Positions 1-4,721 of a stretch of DNA of 19,956 nucleotides are shown here, in pieces. The stretch's first letter is position 1; each line of letters begins with the position of its first letter. The DNA comes from Rhodocyclaceae bacterium UBA2346 (lineage in GTDB: Bacteria; Pseudomonadota; Gammaproteobacteria; Burkholderiales; Rhodocyclaceae). A program made the position numbers and the translations under genes. Location of the stretch: assembly GCA_002344625.1 (NCBI GenBank), contig DDUE01000064.1, positions 1 through 19,956 of the forward strand, given 5' to 3'. Below the pieces are notes generated by a model. The model saw only the letters and a program-made list of their open reading frames with translations, did not search any database and was not told where the DNA came from.

Positions 1-1
1 C

Positions 2-88
2 AACCAGATTGACATGCGGCGATGCAATCTTGGCACTTCGATGCCGGGCCGAATAGACCAGCGGCGGATGTGGGATGTCCCTTTGTAG
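2..88 (+). CDS. 3' end of an upstream cassette gene, unknown product
   Basis: An open frame enters from the left edge and ends at TAG 86-88, inside the left half of the first attC. Stop codons in or beside the R'' box are common in this array, which makes this frame the best candidate for the tail of the preceding cassette gene. Only about 28 residues are visible, ending in WDVPL, and no family can be recognised. A different frame starting at 22 runs across the attC into the next gene and looks spurious. Confidence 0.35.
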   Translation, partial: NQIDMRRCNLGTSMPGRIDQRRMWDVPL

Positions 89-138
89 TCGCTCAAGCGG
101 ACTGGCTTTCAGCCAGCCGCTTACCTTGTACGTTGGGC
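79..138 (+). other. attC site 1 (R'' degenerate)
   Basis: The core GTTGGGC is at 132-138. The inverted arms TCAAGCGG (93-100) and CCGCTTAC closely resemble those of the attC at 3292-3360. By that alignment R'' would start near 79, but no RYYYAAC box is there, so the left end is degenerate or misplaced. The core is the reverse complement of the R'' box (GCCCAAC, 438-444) that closes the following cassette. Confidence 0.75.
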
Positions 139-169
139 TTTTCATTAATCACTTTGGGAGGGCATCAAG

Positions 170-433
170 ATGGAGGTTTACAAGGTTTACATCCACACCG
201 AAGACGATCCTCATGTTTCAGAAATGGTCGTCGCAGCCTCCTCGAAAAAGGAAGCCGAGTCTCGCGCGCTTGAGCACGTGAAGAGAAGCAACCCTCACAA
301 AGGCTACCGAACAACCGAGGAATCGAAAGATCTCACCAAGGTTCTCTATGCCAAAAAAGCTGGTACAAACGGCTGCCTTGTCATTCATAGGGTTCCGCTT
401 GAGGTTTTCAAGCGAGTGAAAGGCATCGCCTAA
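170..433 (+). CDS. Hypothetical cassette protein, 87 aa
   Basis: The start is ATG 170, with a strong Shine-Dalgarno GGGAGG at 156-161 and an 8-base spacer. TAA 431-433 lies just before the attC R'' box at 438. The product is small, soluble and basic, with no signal peptide or membrane segment. It begins MEVYKVYIHTEDD and has a Lys/Glu-rich middle (residues 23-60) that looks alpha-helical, followed by a short hydrophobic stretch CLVIHRVPLEVF. I do not recognise the family. The leading strand followed by an alanine/serine/glutamate-rich helix is reminiscent of small alpha/beta cassette proteins, but no function can be assigned. It is the only gene of the cassette spanning about 132-502 and has no promoter of its own that I can see. 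Confidence 0.8.
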   Translation: MEVYKVYIHTEDDPHVSEMVVAASSKKEAESRALEHVKRSNPHKGYRTTEESKDLTKVLYAKKAGTNGCLVIHRVPLEVFKRVKGIA

Positions 434-437
434 TCAT

Positions 438-509
438 GCCCAACAATCCGCTCCAGCCGACCGTCAAAAAGCTGCGCTTTTTGCCGTCGGCTGAGCTTTC
501 ACGTTAGAT
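438..509 (+). other. attC site 2
   Basis: R'' is GCCCAAC (438-444) and the core is GTTAGAT (503-509). The long imperfect inverted repeat between them has AGCCGAC / GTCGGCT arms, a CAAAAAGC / GCTTTTTG inner stem and unpaired extra bases on one side, as in folded attC bottom strands. Bases 450-505 are identical to 2289-2344 in the fourth attC. Confidence 0.93.
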
Positions 510-510
510 C

Positions 511-1608
511 ATGGATGCAATAGATCGTCAAAAGCTCTTCTTTCGTCCTGTTTGTAGTGCTGCGGAAATTGAACGAATTCTCAATGTCAAAACCTCCAAA
601 GATCACTTGTTGAAGCTTCGTGCTGAGACGATTGTTGACCACATGCGGCTTTTTCGTGTCTACCGAAACAAGGCACTTAAAGACGAAAGAAACTGGTCAC
701 TTGAAGCCTCGTTCAACACATCACACTACGAAGCTGTCTTGGCCAAACTCCCGAAAGATGCTCGCACCATTTGTCGCGCAGTGACCTATGGCGACATTTT
801 TTCTGACGACCCCAATGGCATGATCTTTAATACGCCTTACGGGCCAGTTACCACAATCAGCGAGTCGCTTAGGTTCTTCTTGAAGTTCGCGCATTTGGCC
901 ATTCTCGAGTTTGAGGACGAAGTTCCGATGCGGATTAGGATGAATTCACTTCGCATCGCCATTCGAGTAATGCTGCGGAAGGAGGCCATGGATTTTTACA
1001 TGGACCCTCGTGGAATTATCCCGGCAAAGGTTGCGACAGCTATACACGTCCCAATTCCATTGCAGCTCAAATTTATAGCAGGTCACGAATTTTCTCATTT
1101 CATTCTTGGGCACTTGTCAGAATCAAACTTGGTAGATCAGCCCATCTTCTATGCGCTATCGGGCGGGGAAGCAGAATACAAGCCTCTTAAGGTGTACAAC
1201 ACATCGCAACGCAACGAATTCGACGCCGATCTTCAATCGATCCTGCTTCCCAAGTACTCAATCCGACAGAGAAATGAAATACTTCGTGCAGCACTGCTTT
1301 GGTTTGGATGCATCGAGCTCTTTTATGCAGTTAGAGATGTAATATTTCCTCAAGGTTCATGGAGTATTCAAACTCATCCAACGCCCAGGGAGCGCTACGA
1401 AAACCTACTAGCTAATGTTCCGGCAACTGGACTGGACGCTCAACACTGGAAGGAGTTTCCTGGCCTAATTGATAGATTGAAGACGTTCTTACAAGAGGAC
1501 GTTTCTCTCAATTTTGATGCCTATGAAATGTATGGTTCAGCCTATTTGGATGCGCCCAACACCCAGTGGCGCGGGCGGGAGCTTATAGATCGTGTTGACT
1601 ACTATTAA
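511..1608 (+). CDS. Putative zinc metallopeptidase (HExxH), cassette-borne, 365 aa
   Basis: The zinc motif HEFSH is at residues 192-196, inside a hydrophobic helix context FIAGHEFSHFILGH. A downstream NEFDAD (235-240) supplies a probable third ligand, E236, in the pattern used by M48-like and related gluzincin peptidases. No transmembrane segment or signal peptide is evident, so it is probably cytoplasmic. The N-terminal 180 residues are not recognisable. ATG 511 is the first base but one after the attC core (503-509), with no Shine-Dalgarno, so expression probably relies on readthrough translation or leaderless initiation. It is AT-richer than the chromosome to the right. HExxH proteins of this size include phage-exclusion and stress-response proteases (Lit, ImmA/IrrE types), but no specific family is proven here. 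Family fold is likely; role is unknown. Confidence 0.85.
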   Translation: MDAIDRQKLFFRPVCSAAEIERILNVKTSKDHLLKLRAETIVDHMRLFRVYRNKALKDERNWSLEASFNTSHYEAVLAKLPKDARTICRAVTYGDIFSDDPNGMIFNTPYGPVTTISESLRFFLKFAHLAILEFEDEVPMRIRMNSLRIAIRVMLRKEAMDFYMDPRGIIPAKVATAIHVPIPLQLKFIAGHEFSHFILGHLSESNLVDQPIFYALSGGEAEYKPLKVYNTSQRNEFDADLQSILLPKYSIRQRNEILRAALLWFGCIELFYAVRDVIFPQGSWSIQTHPTPRERYENLLANVPATGLDAQHWKEFPGLIDRLKTFLQEDVSLNFDAYEMYGSAYLDAPNTQWRGRELIDRVDYY

Positions 1609-1680
1609 ATCTAACTTTTCGGTCAAGAGGGACGCTCCGCCGGCAAGCCGGCTCCGCGCCCCTTACCTCCAACGTTAGGC
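1609..1680 (+). other. attC site 3
   Basis: R'' is ATCTAAC (1609-1615), starting directly after the metallopeptidase stop. The core is GTTAGGC (1674-1680). R'' is the exact reverse complement of GTTAGAT at 503-509, the left end of the same cassette. The inner stem pairs GAGGGACGC with GCGCCCC, and its tip is a GCCGGC-AA-GCCGGC hairpin. Confidence 0.92.
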
Positions 1681-1681
1681 T

Positions 1682-2053
1682 ATGAAAAACGCTGACGAAA
1701 CTCTGTACCAAGACATAGCAAAGCAATCCGAAAGACTCGGCTATCGAAACAAGCTCCGATTGGCCCAGCTTCTAATTCAGCTTGCCCGAAAGGAAGAGGA
1801 AGAAGCTTACCCACAAGAGCGTGTTGATACGCCCGCAAAAAAACCAACAGACCCAGAAACCATCGGGTATGTTGTAGAACGCCTACTAAAACTTCGGCCT
1901 GCTCGAAAAACTGGCGCTCTCAATTCAATTGGAGCAATGTTTCAATTCCAAGGCGGCATTTCCGACCAAGACAAAGAAGCAATCATCAAAGAACTTGTGC
2001 GCCGCAAGGTCCTAACAGTTGATGCAAGCAGCCGTATTACTTACACGCCATAA
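1682..2053 (+). CDS. Hypothetical cassette protein, 123 aa, charged and helical
   Basis: ATG 1682 begins one base after the attC core. Only a weak AGG is close upstream. The product is soluble and rich in Lys, Arg and Glu. Residues 1-45 look like one or two amphipathic helices ending in a KEEEE run. A proline-containing linker (about 46-58) leads to a second helical domain ending EAIIKELVRRKVLTVD, which has the look of a small winged or three-helix fold. I do not recognise the family. It shares its cassette with a small membrane protein that starts 10 bases after its stop, so the two may work together. That pairing is inference from arrangement only. Confidence 0.75.
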   Translation: MKNADETLYQDIAKQSERLGYRNKLRLAQLLIQLARKEEEEAYPQERVDTPAKKPTDPETIGYVVERLLKLRPARKTGALNSIGAMFQFQGGISDQDKEAIIKELVRRKVLTVDASSRITYTP

Positions 2054-2063
2054 CGAGGCAAGA

Positions 2064-2282
2064 GTGGAAATTCTCTTTTATCTTGGGCTTTTCGTCTTCA
2101 TCGTTGGCGGCATCGGAACCTTGATTGCAGCGTTCAAAACCAGCATTTGGTGGGGGCTTGGTTGTTTACTTGTTGCGCCGGCTTCCCTACTTTTCTTGGT
2201 CATGAATTGGGGTGTTGCTAAGAATCCATTTTTCCTGCAATTGGTTGGTGTTGCCATCATATTCTTGGGCAGCTATGCCTAA
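2064..2282 (+). CDS. Small integral membrane protein, second gene of a two-gene cassette
   Basis: The start chosen is GTG 2064, preceded by GAGG at 2054-2057. An upstream in-frame ATG at 2019 would overlap the previous gene and lacks a ribosome site. From GTG the product has 72 residues, nearly all hydrophobic. Three membrane segments are plausible: about residues 3-19, 26-45 (containing the motif WWGLGCLLVAPASLLFLV) and 53-70. The short loops carry few charges. The pattern of a tryptophan-glycine-rich helix followed by NWGVAKNPF resembles a widespread family of tiny proteobacterial membrane proteins of unknown function. The stop TAA 2280-2282 sits inside the attC R'' box. Confidence 0.72.
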   Translation: MEILFYLGLFVFIVGGIGTLIAAFKTSIWWGLGCLLVAPASLLFLVMNWGVAKNPFFLQLVGVAIIFLGSYA

Positions 2283-2348
2283 CATTGCGCTCCAGCCGAC
2301 CGTCAAAAAGCTGCGCTTTTTGCCGTCGGCTGAGCTTTCACGTTGGGC
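2277..2348 (+). other. attC site 4
   Basis: R'' is GCCTAAC (2277-2283) and the core is GTTGGGC (2342-2348). R'' is the exact reverse complement of this cassette's left core at 1674-1680. Bases 2289-2344 repeat 450-505 without a mismatch. Confidence 0.93.
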
Positions 2349-2379
2349 ATATATAACTGTCCCGTATTAAAGGAATCAT

Positions 2380-2904
2380 ATGAAACTCATGATCGAATCA
2401 AAACGAATGGAGAAGTGGGACGCAAGATTCTGTGATCTCGCCAAGTACATTTCCGAGTGGTCCAAGGATCCAAAGGCAAAGGTTGGTGCCGTCATTTTGT
2501 CAAAGGCTGGTGGGGATATTTCTGTTGGTTACAACGGATTTCCAATGGGAGTAGAGGACTCCGCTGAGCGACTTGAAGATCAAGAGATCAAGTTGGAGCT
2601 GGTCGTACATGCAGAACAGAACGCACTTATTGCAGCAGGTTCAAGAGCAATTGGCTCAACCATTTATGTTTGGGGAAAGCCCGTTTGTGCTAGGTGCGCA
2701 GGGTCAATCATTCAAGCAGGTGTAAAAAGAGTGGTTGCTCTAGCACCTAAGCTGGATAGTGATTCAAAGTGGGACAAAAGTGGAAAGTACGCTCATCAAA
2801 TGTTTACTGAGGCAGGTGTAGAAGTTGACTTCTACTATGAAGAAAACGAAACATCCGCCCAACAAGGCACTCCAGGGGACGCTCCAAAAGCGGCGCGCCC
2901 CTGA
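2380..2904 (+). CDS. dCMP/cytidine deaminase-family protein, 174 aa
   Basis: The product belongs to the zinc-dependent deoxycytidylate/cytidine deaminase fold. The catalytic HAE is at residues 77-79 and the zinc-binding PVCARC at 101-106 (C103, C106). The N-terminal segment WDARFCDLAKYISEWSKD followed by KVGAVI is typical of dCMP deaminases (ComEB-like), which convert dCMP to dUMP. ATG 2380 has a good AAAGGA at 2369-2374. The last 16 or so residues (from about 160) are encoded by the attC itself, so the conserved domain really ends near residue 158 and the tail is low-complexity. It is alone in its cassette. The usual role is thymidylate precursor supply. Deaminases acting on nucleotide pools can also have antiviral roles, which is only a possibility here. 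Substrate specificity is not proven. Confidence 0.88.
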   Translation: MKLMIESKRMEKWDARFCDLAKYISEWSKDPKAKVGAVILSKAGGDISVGYNGFPMGVEDSAERLEDQEIKLELVVHAEQNALIAAGSRAIGSTIYVWGKPVCARCAGSIIQAGVKRVVALAPKLDSDSKWDKSGKYAHQMFTEAGVEVDFYYEENETSAQQGTPGDAPKAARP

Positions 2905-2918
2905 GCTTGGCGTTAGGC
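2857..2918 (+). other. attC site 5
   Basis: R'' is GCCCAAC (2857-2863) and the core is GTTAGGC (2912-2918). The stem pairs CTCCAGGGGACGC with GCGCCCCTGAG and has two unpaired bases on the left arm. R'' is the exact reverse complement of the cassette's left core at 2342. The deaminase reading frame runs 42 bases beyond R'' and stops at 2902-2904 within the site. Confidence 0.92.
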
Positions 2919-2922
2919 ACTC

Positions 2923-3297
2923 ATGGCAAAGTATCTCGCACTCTCAATAGTTGCACCCCATGGCAATAACATTGCATCGGGCAAGAAGACACTGGAGATT
3001 CGGTCTTGGCAGCCATCCAAGTTGCCGCTCAAAGATCTCTTGATCCTCGAGAACAAGAAATATCTAACAGAGGAAAGGCAAATTGATGAAGATGGCAGCG
3101 CCGTTGCTCTTGTCGATGTTCGATTCGTGGAGCCTTGGCATCCATCGCAGGTTGTTGCAGCATGCTCAACTGGCTGGCAGTCTGGTTACTATGCTTGGCA
3201 TCTGGAAAATGTTCGCCCATTGCCTTCACCAAAGCGGGTGGTGGCAGCGCGCAAGCTTTATATGGTTGAGTTCTCTCATACAGAAAGTAATGCCTAA
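2923..3297 (+). CDS. ASCH-domain protein, 124 aa
   Basis: The first 30 residues carry the ASCH (PUA-like) signature: a leading strand ALSIVAPHGNNI followed by SGKKTLEIRSW at 19-29. The rest is the expected beta-barrel ending KLYMVEF. ASCH proteins bind nucleic acid or nucleosides, and some cleave RNA or hydrolyse acetylated nucleosides. Which of these applies here cannot be read from the sequence. The start ATG 2923 is five bases after the attC core with no clear ribosome site. The stop TAA 3295-3297 lies in the next R'' box. It is the single gene of its cassette, and the length is normal for a stand-alone ASCH protein. Confidence 0.85.
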   Translation: MAKYLALSIVAPHGNNIASGKKTLEIRSWQPSKLPLKDLLILENKKYLTEERQIDEDGSAVALVDVRFVEPWHPSQVVAACSTGWQSGYYAWHLENVRPLPSPKRVVAARKLYMVEFSHTESNA

Positions 3298-3360
3298 CCC
3301 CGCAGTCAAGCGGACCACCAAAAGCTCCGCTTTTGTCGTCCGCTTACTTCCACGTTGGGC
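3292..3360 (+). other. attC site 6
   Basis: R'' is GCCTAAC (3292-3298) and the core is GTTGGGC (3354-3360). The arms TCAAGCGGAC / GTCCGCTTAC and the inner AAAAGC / GCTTTT pair well. R'' is the exact reverse complement of the cassette's left core at 2912. The arms resemble those of attC 1. Confidence 0.93.
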
Positions 3361-3364
3361 CTCT

Positions 3365-3409
3365 CCCGACGGAAACGCATATGTTTTGGGCTACGAGGAC
3401 TATCACTAA
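3365..3409 (+). pseudogene. higB: Fossil of a HigB/RelE-family toxin: last 14 codons only
   Basis: The frame ending at TAA 3407-3409 reads PDGNAYVLGYEDYH. This matches the usual C-terminus of RelE/HigB-type toxins, which end in D-G-x-A-Y-x-x-x-Y/V-x-DYH. Its stop overlaps the higA start as TAATG, the normal coupling in higBA operons. Everything upstream, roughly 75-80 codons plus the promoter, is missing, and the attC core ends four bases before the remnant. The toxin is therefore deleted. Assignment rests on a short motif plus position, so it is good but not certain. Confidence 0.65.
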
Positions 3410-3702
3410 TGGCTATGCACAATCCTCCTCACCCTGGTGAGTTCATCACTGACATCTACCTTGAGCCCAATGGCATCAGCGGTCGTGAGCTGGCGGACAA
3501 GCTGGACGTGGCGGCATCCACTCTCAGTCGCATCCTCAAGGGCTCTAGCCGGGTCACTCCCGAGATGGCGCTCCGTCTGTCCAAGGCCATTGGCCGCAGC
3601 CCGGAGAGTTGGCTTTGCATGCAGGACGCTCATGATCTGTGGCTTGCTCGCCAGAGCGTCAATCTGCAAAGGGTTGGCAAGCTCAAGCTGATCGCGGCCT
3701 AA
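3409..3702 (+). CDS. higA: HigA-family antitoxin, orphan
   Basis: The product is a 97-aa XRE/HTH protein of the HigA/VapI family. The family opening MHNPPHPGEF is followed by the helix-turn-helix at about residues 22-60 (GISGRELADKL / STLSRILKGSSRVTPEMALRLSKAIG), then the usual WLCMQDAHDLWLARQ. Start ATG 3409 overlaps the stop of the HigB remnant. In intact systems this protein neutralises the HigB mRNA interferase and represses its own operon. Here the toxin and the promoter are gone, so it must depend on transcription from upstream cassettes. It could protect against related HigB toxins or simply be decaying. The stop TAA lies in the next attC R'' box. Confidence 0.92.
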   Translation: MAMHNPPHPGEFITDIYLEPNGISGRELADKLDVAASTLSRILKGSSRVTPEMALRLSKAIGRSPESWLCMQDAHDLWLARQSVNLQRVGKLKLIAA

Positions 3703-3747
3703 TTCAGGCTACAAGGGATCACCCGCTTTGGTGATGCGTCGTTAGGC
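3697..3747 (+). other. attC site 7, short and imperfect
   Basis: An R''-like GCCTAAT (3697-3703) and the core GTTAGGC (3741-3747) flank a small hairpin ATCACC (3718-3723) / GGTGAT (3730-3735). R'' lacks the final C and does not match the cassette's left core GTTGGGC (3354), so this cassette has been rearranged. The hairpin could also act as a weak terminator for higA. Confidence 0.65.
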
Positions 3748-3750
3748 GTC

Positions 3751-4005
3751 TCAGTAATGAAATCGCAACTGAGCAATCAACAAGTGATCACCTTCAACTC
3801 GGTACACTATGCGGTGCTCGTCTGTTATGCGGCGTGACCAAAAACCCGATAGCGCATGCTTCAATGCCTCTGGCTTTCCTATGCCCTCGAAAGGTTCGCG
3901 TTGCGTTTCACGGATCAGCTTGTTTATCCGTTCAACCATCCGCCTGTCTTGCTTTTGCCAGTACAGGTAATCCTCCCATGCCTCCTCCGCAAAGATCGGC
4001 TTCAC
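3751..4005 (-). CDS. yoeB: YoeB toxin, ribosome-dependent mRNA interferase
   Basis: The product has 84 residues, the same length as Escherichia coli YoeB. It keeps the catalytic set E46 (GKPEALK), R65 (DEHRIVYRV) and the C-terminal H83-Y84. LSGFWSRRI is the family hallmark. It should cut mRNA in the ribosomal A site and be held in check by YefM. It starts at GTG (4005 leftwards), overlapping the yefM stop as GTGA, so the two are translationally coupled. The stop is three bases from the attC core at 3741-3747. The pair faces against the array, the usual orientation-independent arrangement for toxin-antitoxin cassettes that carry their own promoter. All key residues are present, so it is likely active. 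Confidence 0.96.
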   Translation of the reverse strand: MKPIFAEEAWEDYLYWQKQDRRMVERINKLIRETQREPFEGIGKPEALKHALSGFWSRRITDEHRIVYRVEGDHLLIAQLRFHY

Positions 4006-4253
4006 TTTGCCAATTCTCGCTCAACGCCTTTACCAGCGTGCAGTTGCGTAGTCGCCGAGAGCAGACGCTTGGCATTGGTAGGAGTGCGCAAGAGATAAGC
4101 TGTTTCCTCAAGCGCTTTGTAGTCTTCGAGCGAAAGCATCACCACGGCCTGCTCTCCGTTGCGCGTGATAATCAAAGCTTCATGGTCGTTACAAACCCGA
4201 TCCATGGTGCTGGCAAGGTTTGCCCGAACAGCGGTGTAAGTCATAGCATCCAT
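4002..4253 (-). CDS. yefM: YefM antitoxin (Phd/YefM family)
   Basis: The product has 83 residues. The DNA-binding N-terminal domain is typical (MTYTAVRANLASTMDRVCNDHEALIITR), followed by AVVMLSLEDYKALEETAYLL and a charged C-terminal tail that would wrap the toxin. An alternative start is the internal ATG four codons in, giving MTYTAVR. The first ATG (4251-4253) is favoured by the Shine-Dalgarno GGAGG (complement of 4260-4264) six bases upstream. It neutralises YoeB and represses its own promoter, whose operator is directly upstream. It overlaps yoeB by four bases. Confidence 0.96.
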   Translation of the reverse strand: MDAMTYTAVRANLASTMDRVCNDHEALIITRNGEQAVVMLSLEDYKALEETAYLLRTPTNAKRLLSATTQLHAGKGVERELAK

Positions 4254-4259
4254 TTTTCG

Positions 4260-4308
4260 CCTCCAGATATGTACGCCTTAATGTACATATCAAGCCAATG
4301 TCTGTCCA
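4260..4308 (-). promoter_or_regulatory. yefM-yoeB promoter and operator
   Basis: On the minus strand TGGACA (complement of 4303-4308), 17 bases, then TACATT (complement of 4280-4285) form a good sigma-70 promoter. It overlaps an inverted repeat, GATATGTAC (4266-4274) and GTACATATC (4283-4291). Inside are a TGTACA at 4282-4287 on a 12-base centre-to-centre spacing from a TGTACG at 4270-4275. That is the known core motif and spacing of YefM-YoeB operators. GGAGG for yefM lies at 4260-4264. Confidence 0.8.
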
Positions 4309-4329
4309 GCAAAAATCTGGTGACACGAC

Positions 4330-4402
4330 GCCCAACCCATCATCCCATCGGACCTGCGCAAAGAGCCGGAGCCGCGCAAGCCGGTGAATTCATTCGTTAG
4401 CC
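4330..4402 (+). other. attC site 8
   Basis: R'' is GCCCAAC (4330-4336) and the core is GTTAGCC (4396-4402), which departs from GTTRRRY at one base. The stem pairs TGCGC with GCGCA and ATCGG with CCGGT. R'' differs by one base from the complement of the cassette's left core (GTTAGGC, 3741). Confidence 0.85.
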
Positions 4403-4417
4403 CGCGCGTCAAACATC

Positions 4418-4661
4418 ATGAATATTCGGATTCGCAAAGAAGCATCCACTGATGTCGTAGCTATTGAGGCTGTGACGGTTGGGTGCATCTGGTTGCGTAG
4501 TTTTAGGAGAGCCCGGCTACTATTTCCGCTTTGGCTTCAAAGCCGAATCGTCGCTTGTCCTGCCAGAGGTGCCGCCGGAGTATTTTCAGGCCGTTCTGTT
4601 CAGCGGCTCGCTGCCGTCGGGCGTAGTCTCTTACCATGAGTCCTTCACCGCGCAGGGCTAA
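4418..4661 (+). pseudogene. GNAT N-acetyltransferase, internally deleted
   Basis: The first 21 codons from ATG 4418 (MNIRIRKEASTDVVAIEAVT) are the start of a YhbS-type GNAT acetyltransferase. From about 4481, in a different frame, comes the family's C-terminal part: GASGCVVLGEPGYYFRFGF, then LVLPEVPPEYFQAVLF, ending at TAA 4659-4661. The middle, including the acetyl-CoA-binding motif (Q/RxxGxG/A), is absent. Compared with about 165-170 residues in the family, roughly 85-90 codons are missing, and the junction near 4480 is out of frame. Both cassette ends are intact and mutually complementary, so the deletion happened inside the cassette. The product cannot be functional. Confidence 0.85.
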
Positions 4662-4705
4662 CAATTCCAACTGTCGGTCTGCGGCGGTCGCTGAATTCGT
4701 TAGGG
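4656..4705 (+). other. attC site 9, short
   Basis: R'' is GGCTAAC (4656-4662) and the core is GTTAGGG (4699-4705). R'' is the exact reverse complement of the unusual left core GTTAGCC at 4396-4402, so an atypical base is matched at both ends of the same cassette. The 50-base length and AATTC / GAATT arms indicate a reduced site. Confidence 0.8.
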
Positions 4706-4721
4706 CGTGCAGGAGAAAGTT

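Larger units (their letters stand above)
1..4705 (+). mobile_element. Integron gene-cassette array (distal part, no integrase in window)
   Basis: A run of short, AT-richer genes is separated by attC sites whose core boxes lie at 132, 503, 1674, 2342, 2912, 3354, 3741, 4396 and 4699. Left-end core and own R'' box are exact reverse complements for the cassettes starting at 132, 503, 1674, 2342, 2912 and 4396, which is the expected signature of cassettes that once circularised. Orientation places attI and intI left of position 1. The array extends off the left edge. Its right limit is uncertain because nothing after 4705 has a convincing attC. The variety of cargo and the lack of resistance genes suggest a sedentary chromosomal integron rather than a mobile class 1 element; this is inference. 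Confidence 0.93.

Noticed and set aside
22..273. 83-residue open frame across the first attC
   Set aside because: It crosses the recombination site, has no ribosome site and overlaps the better supported gene at 170.
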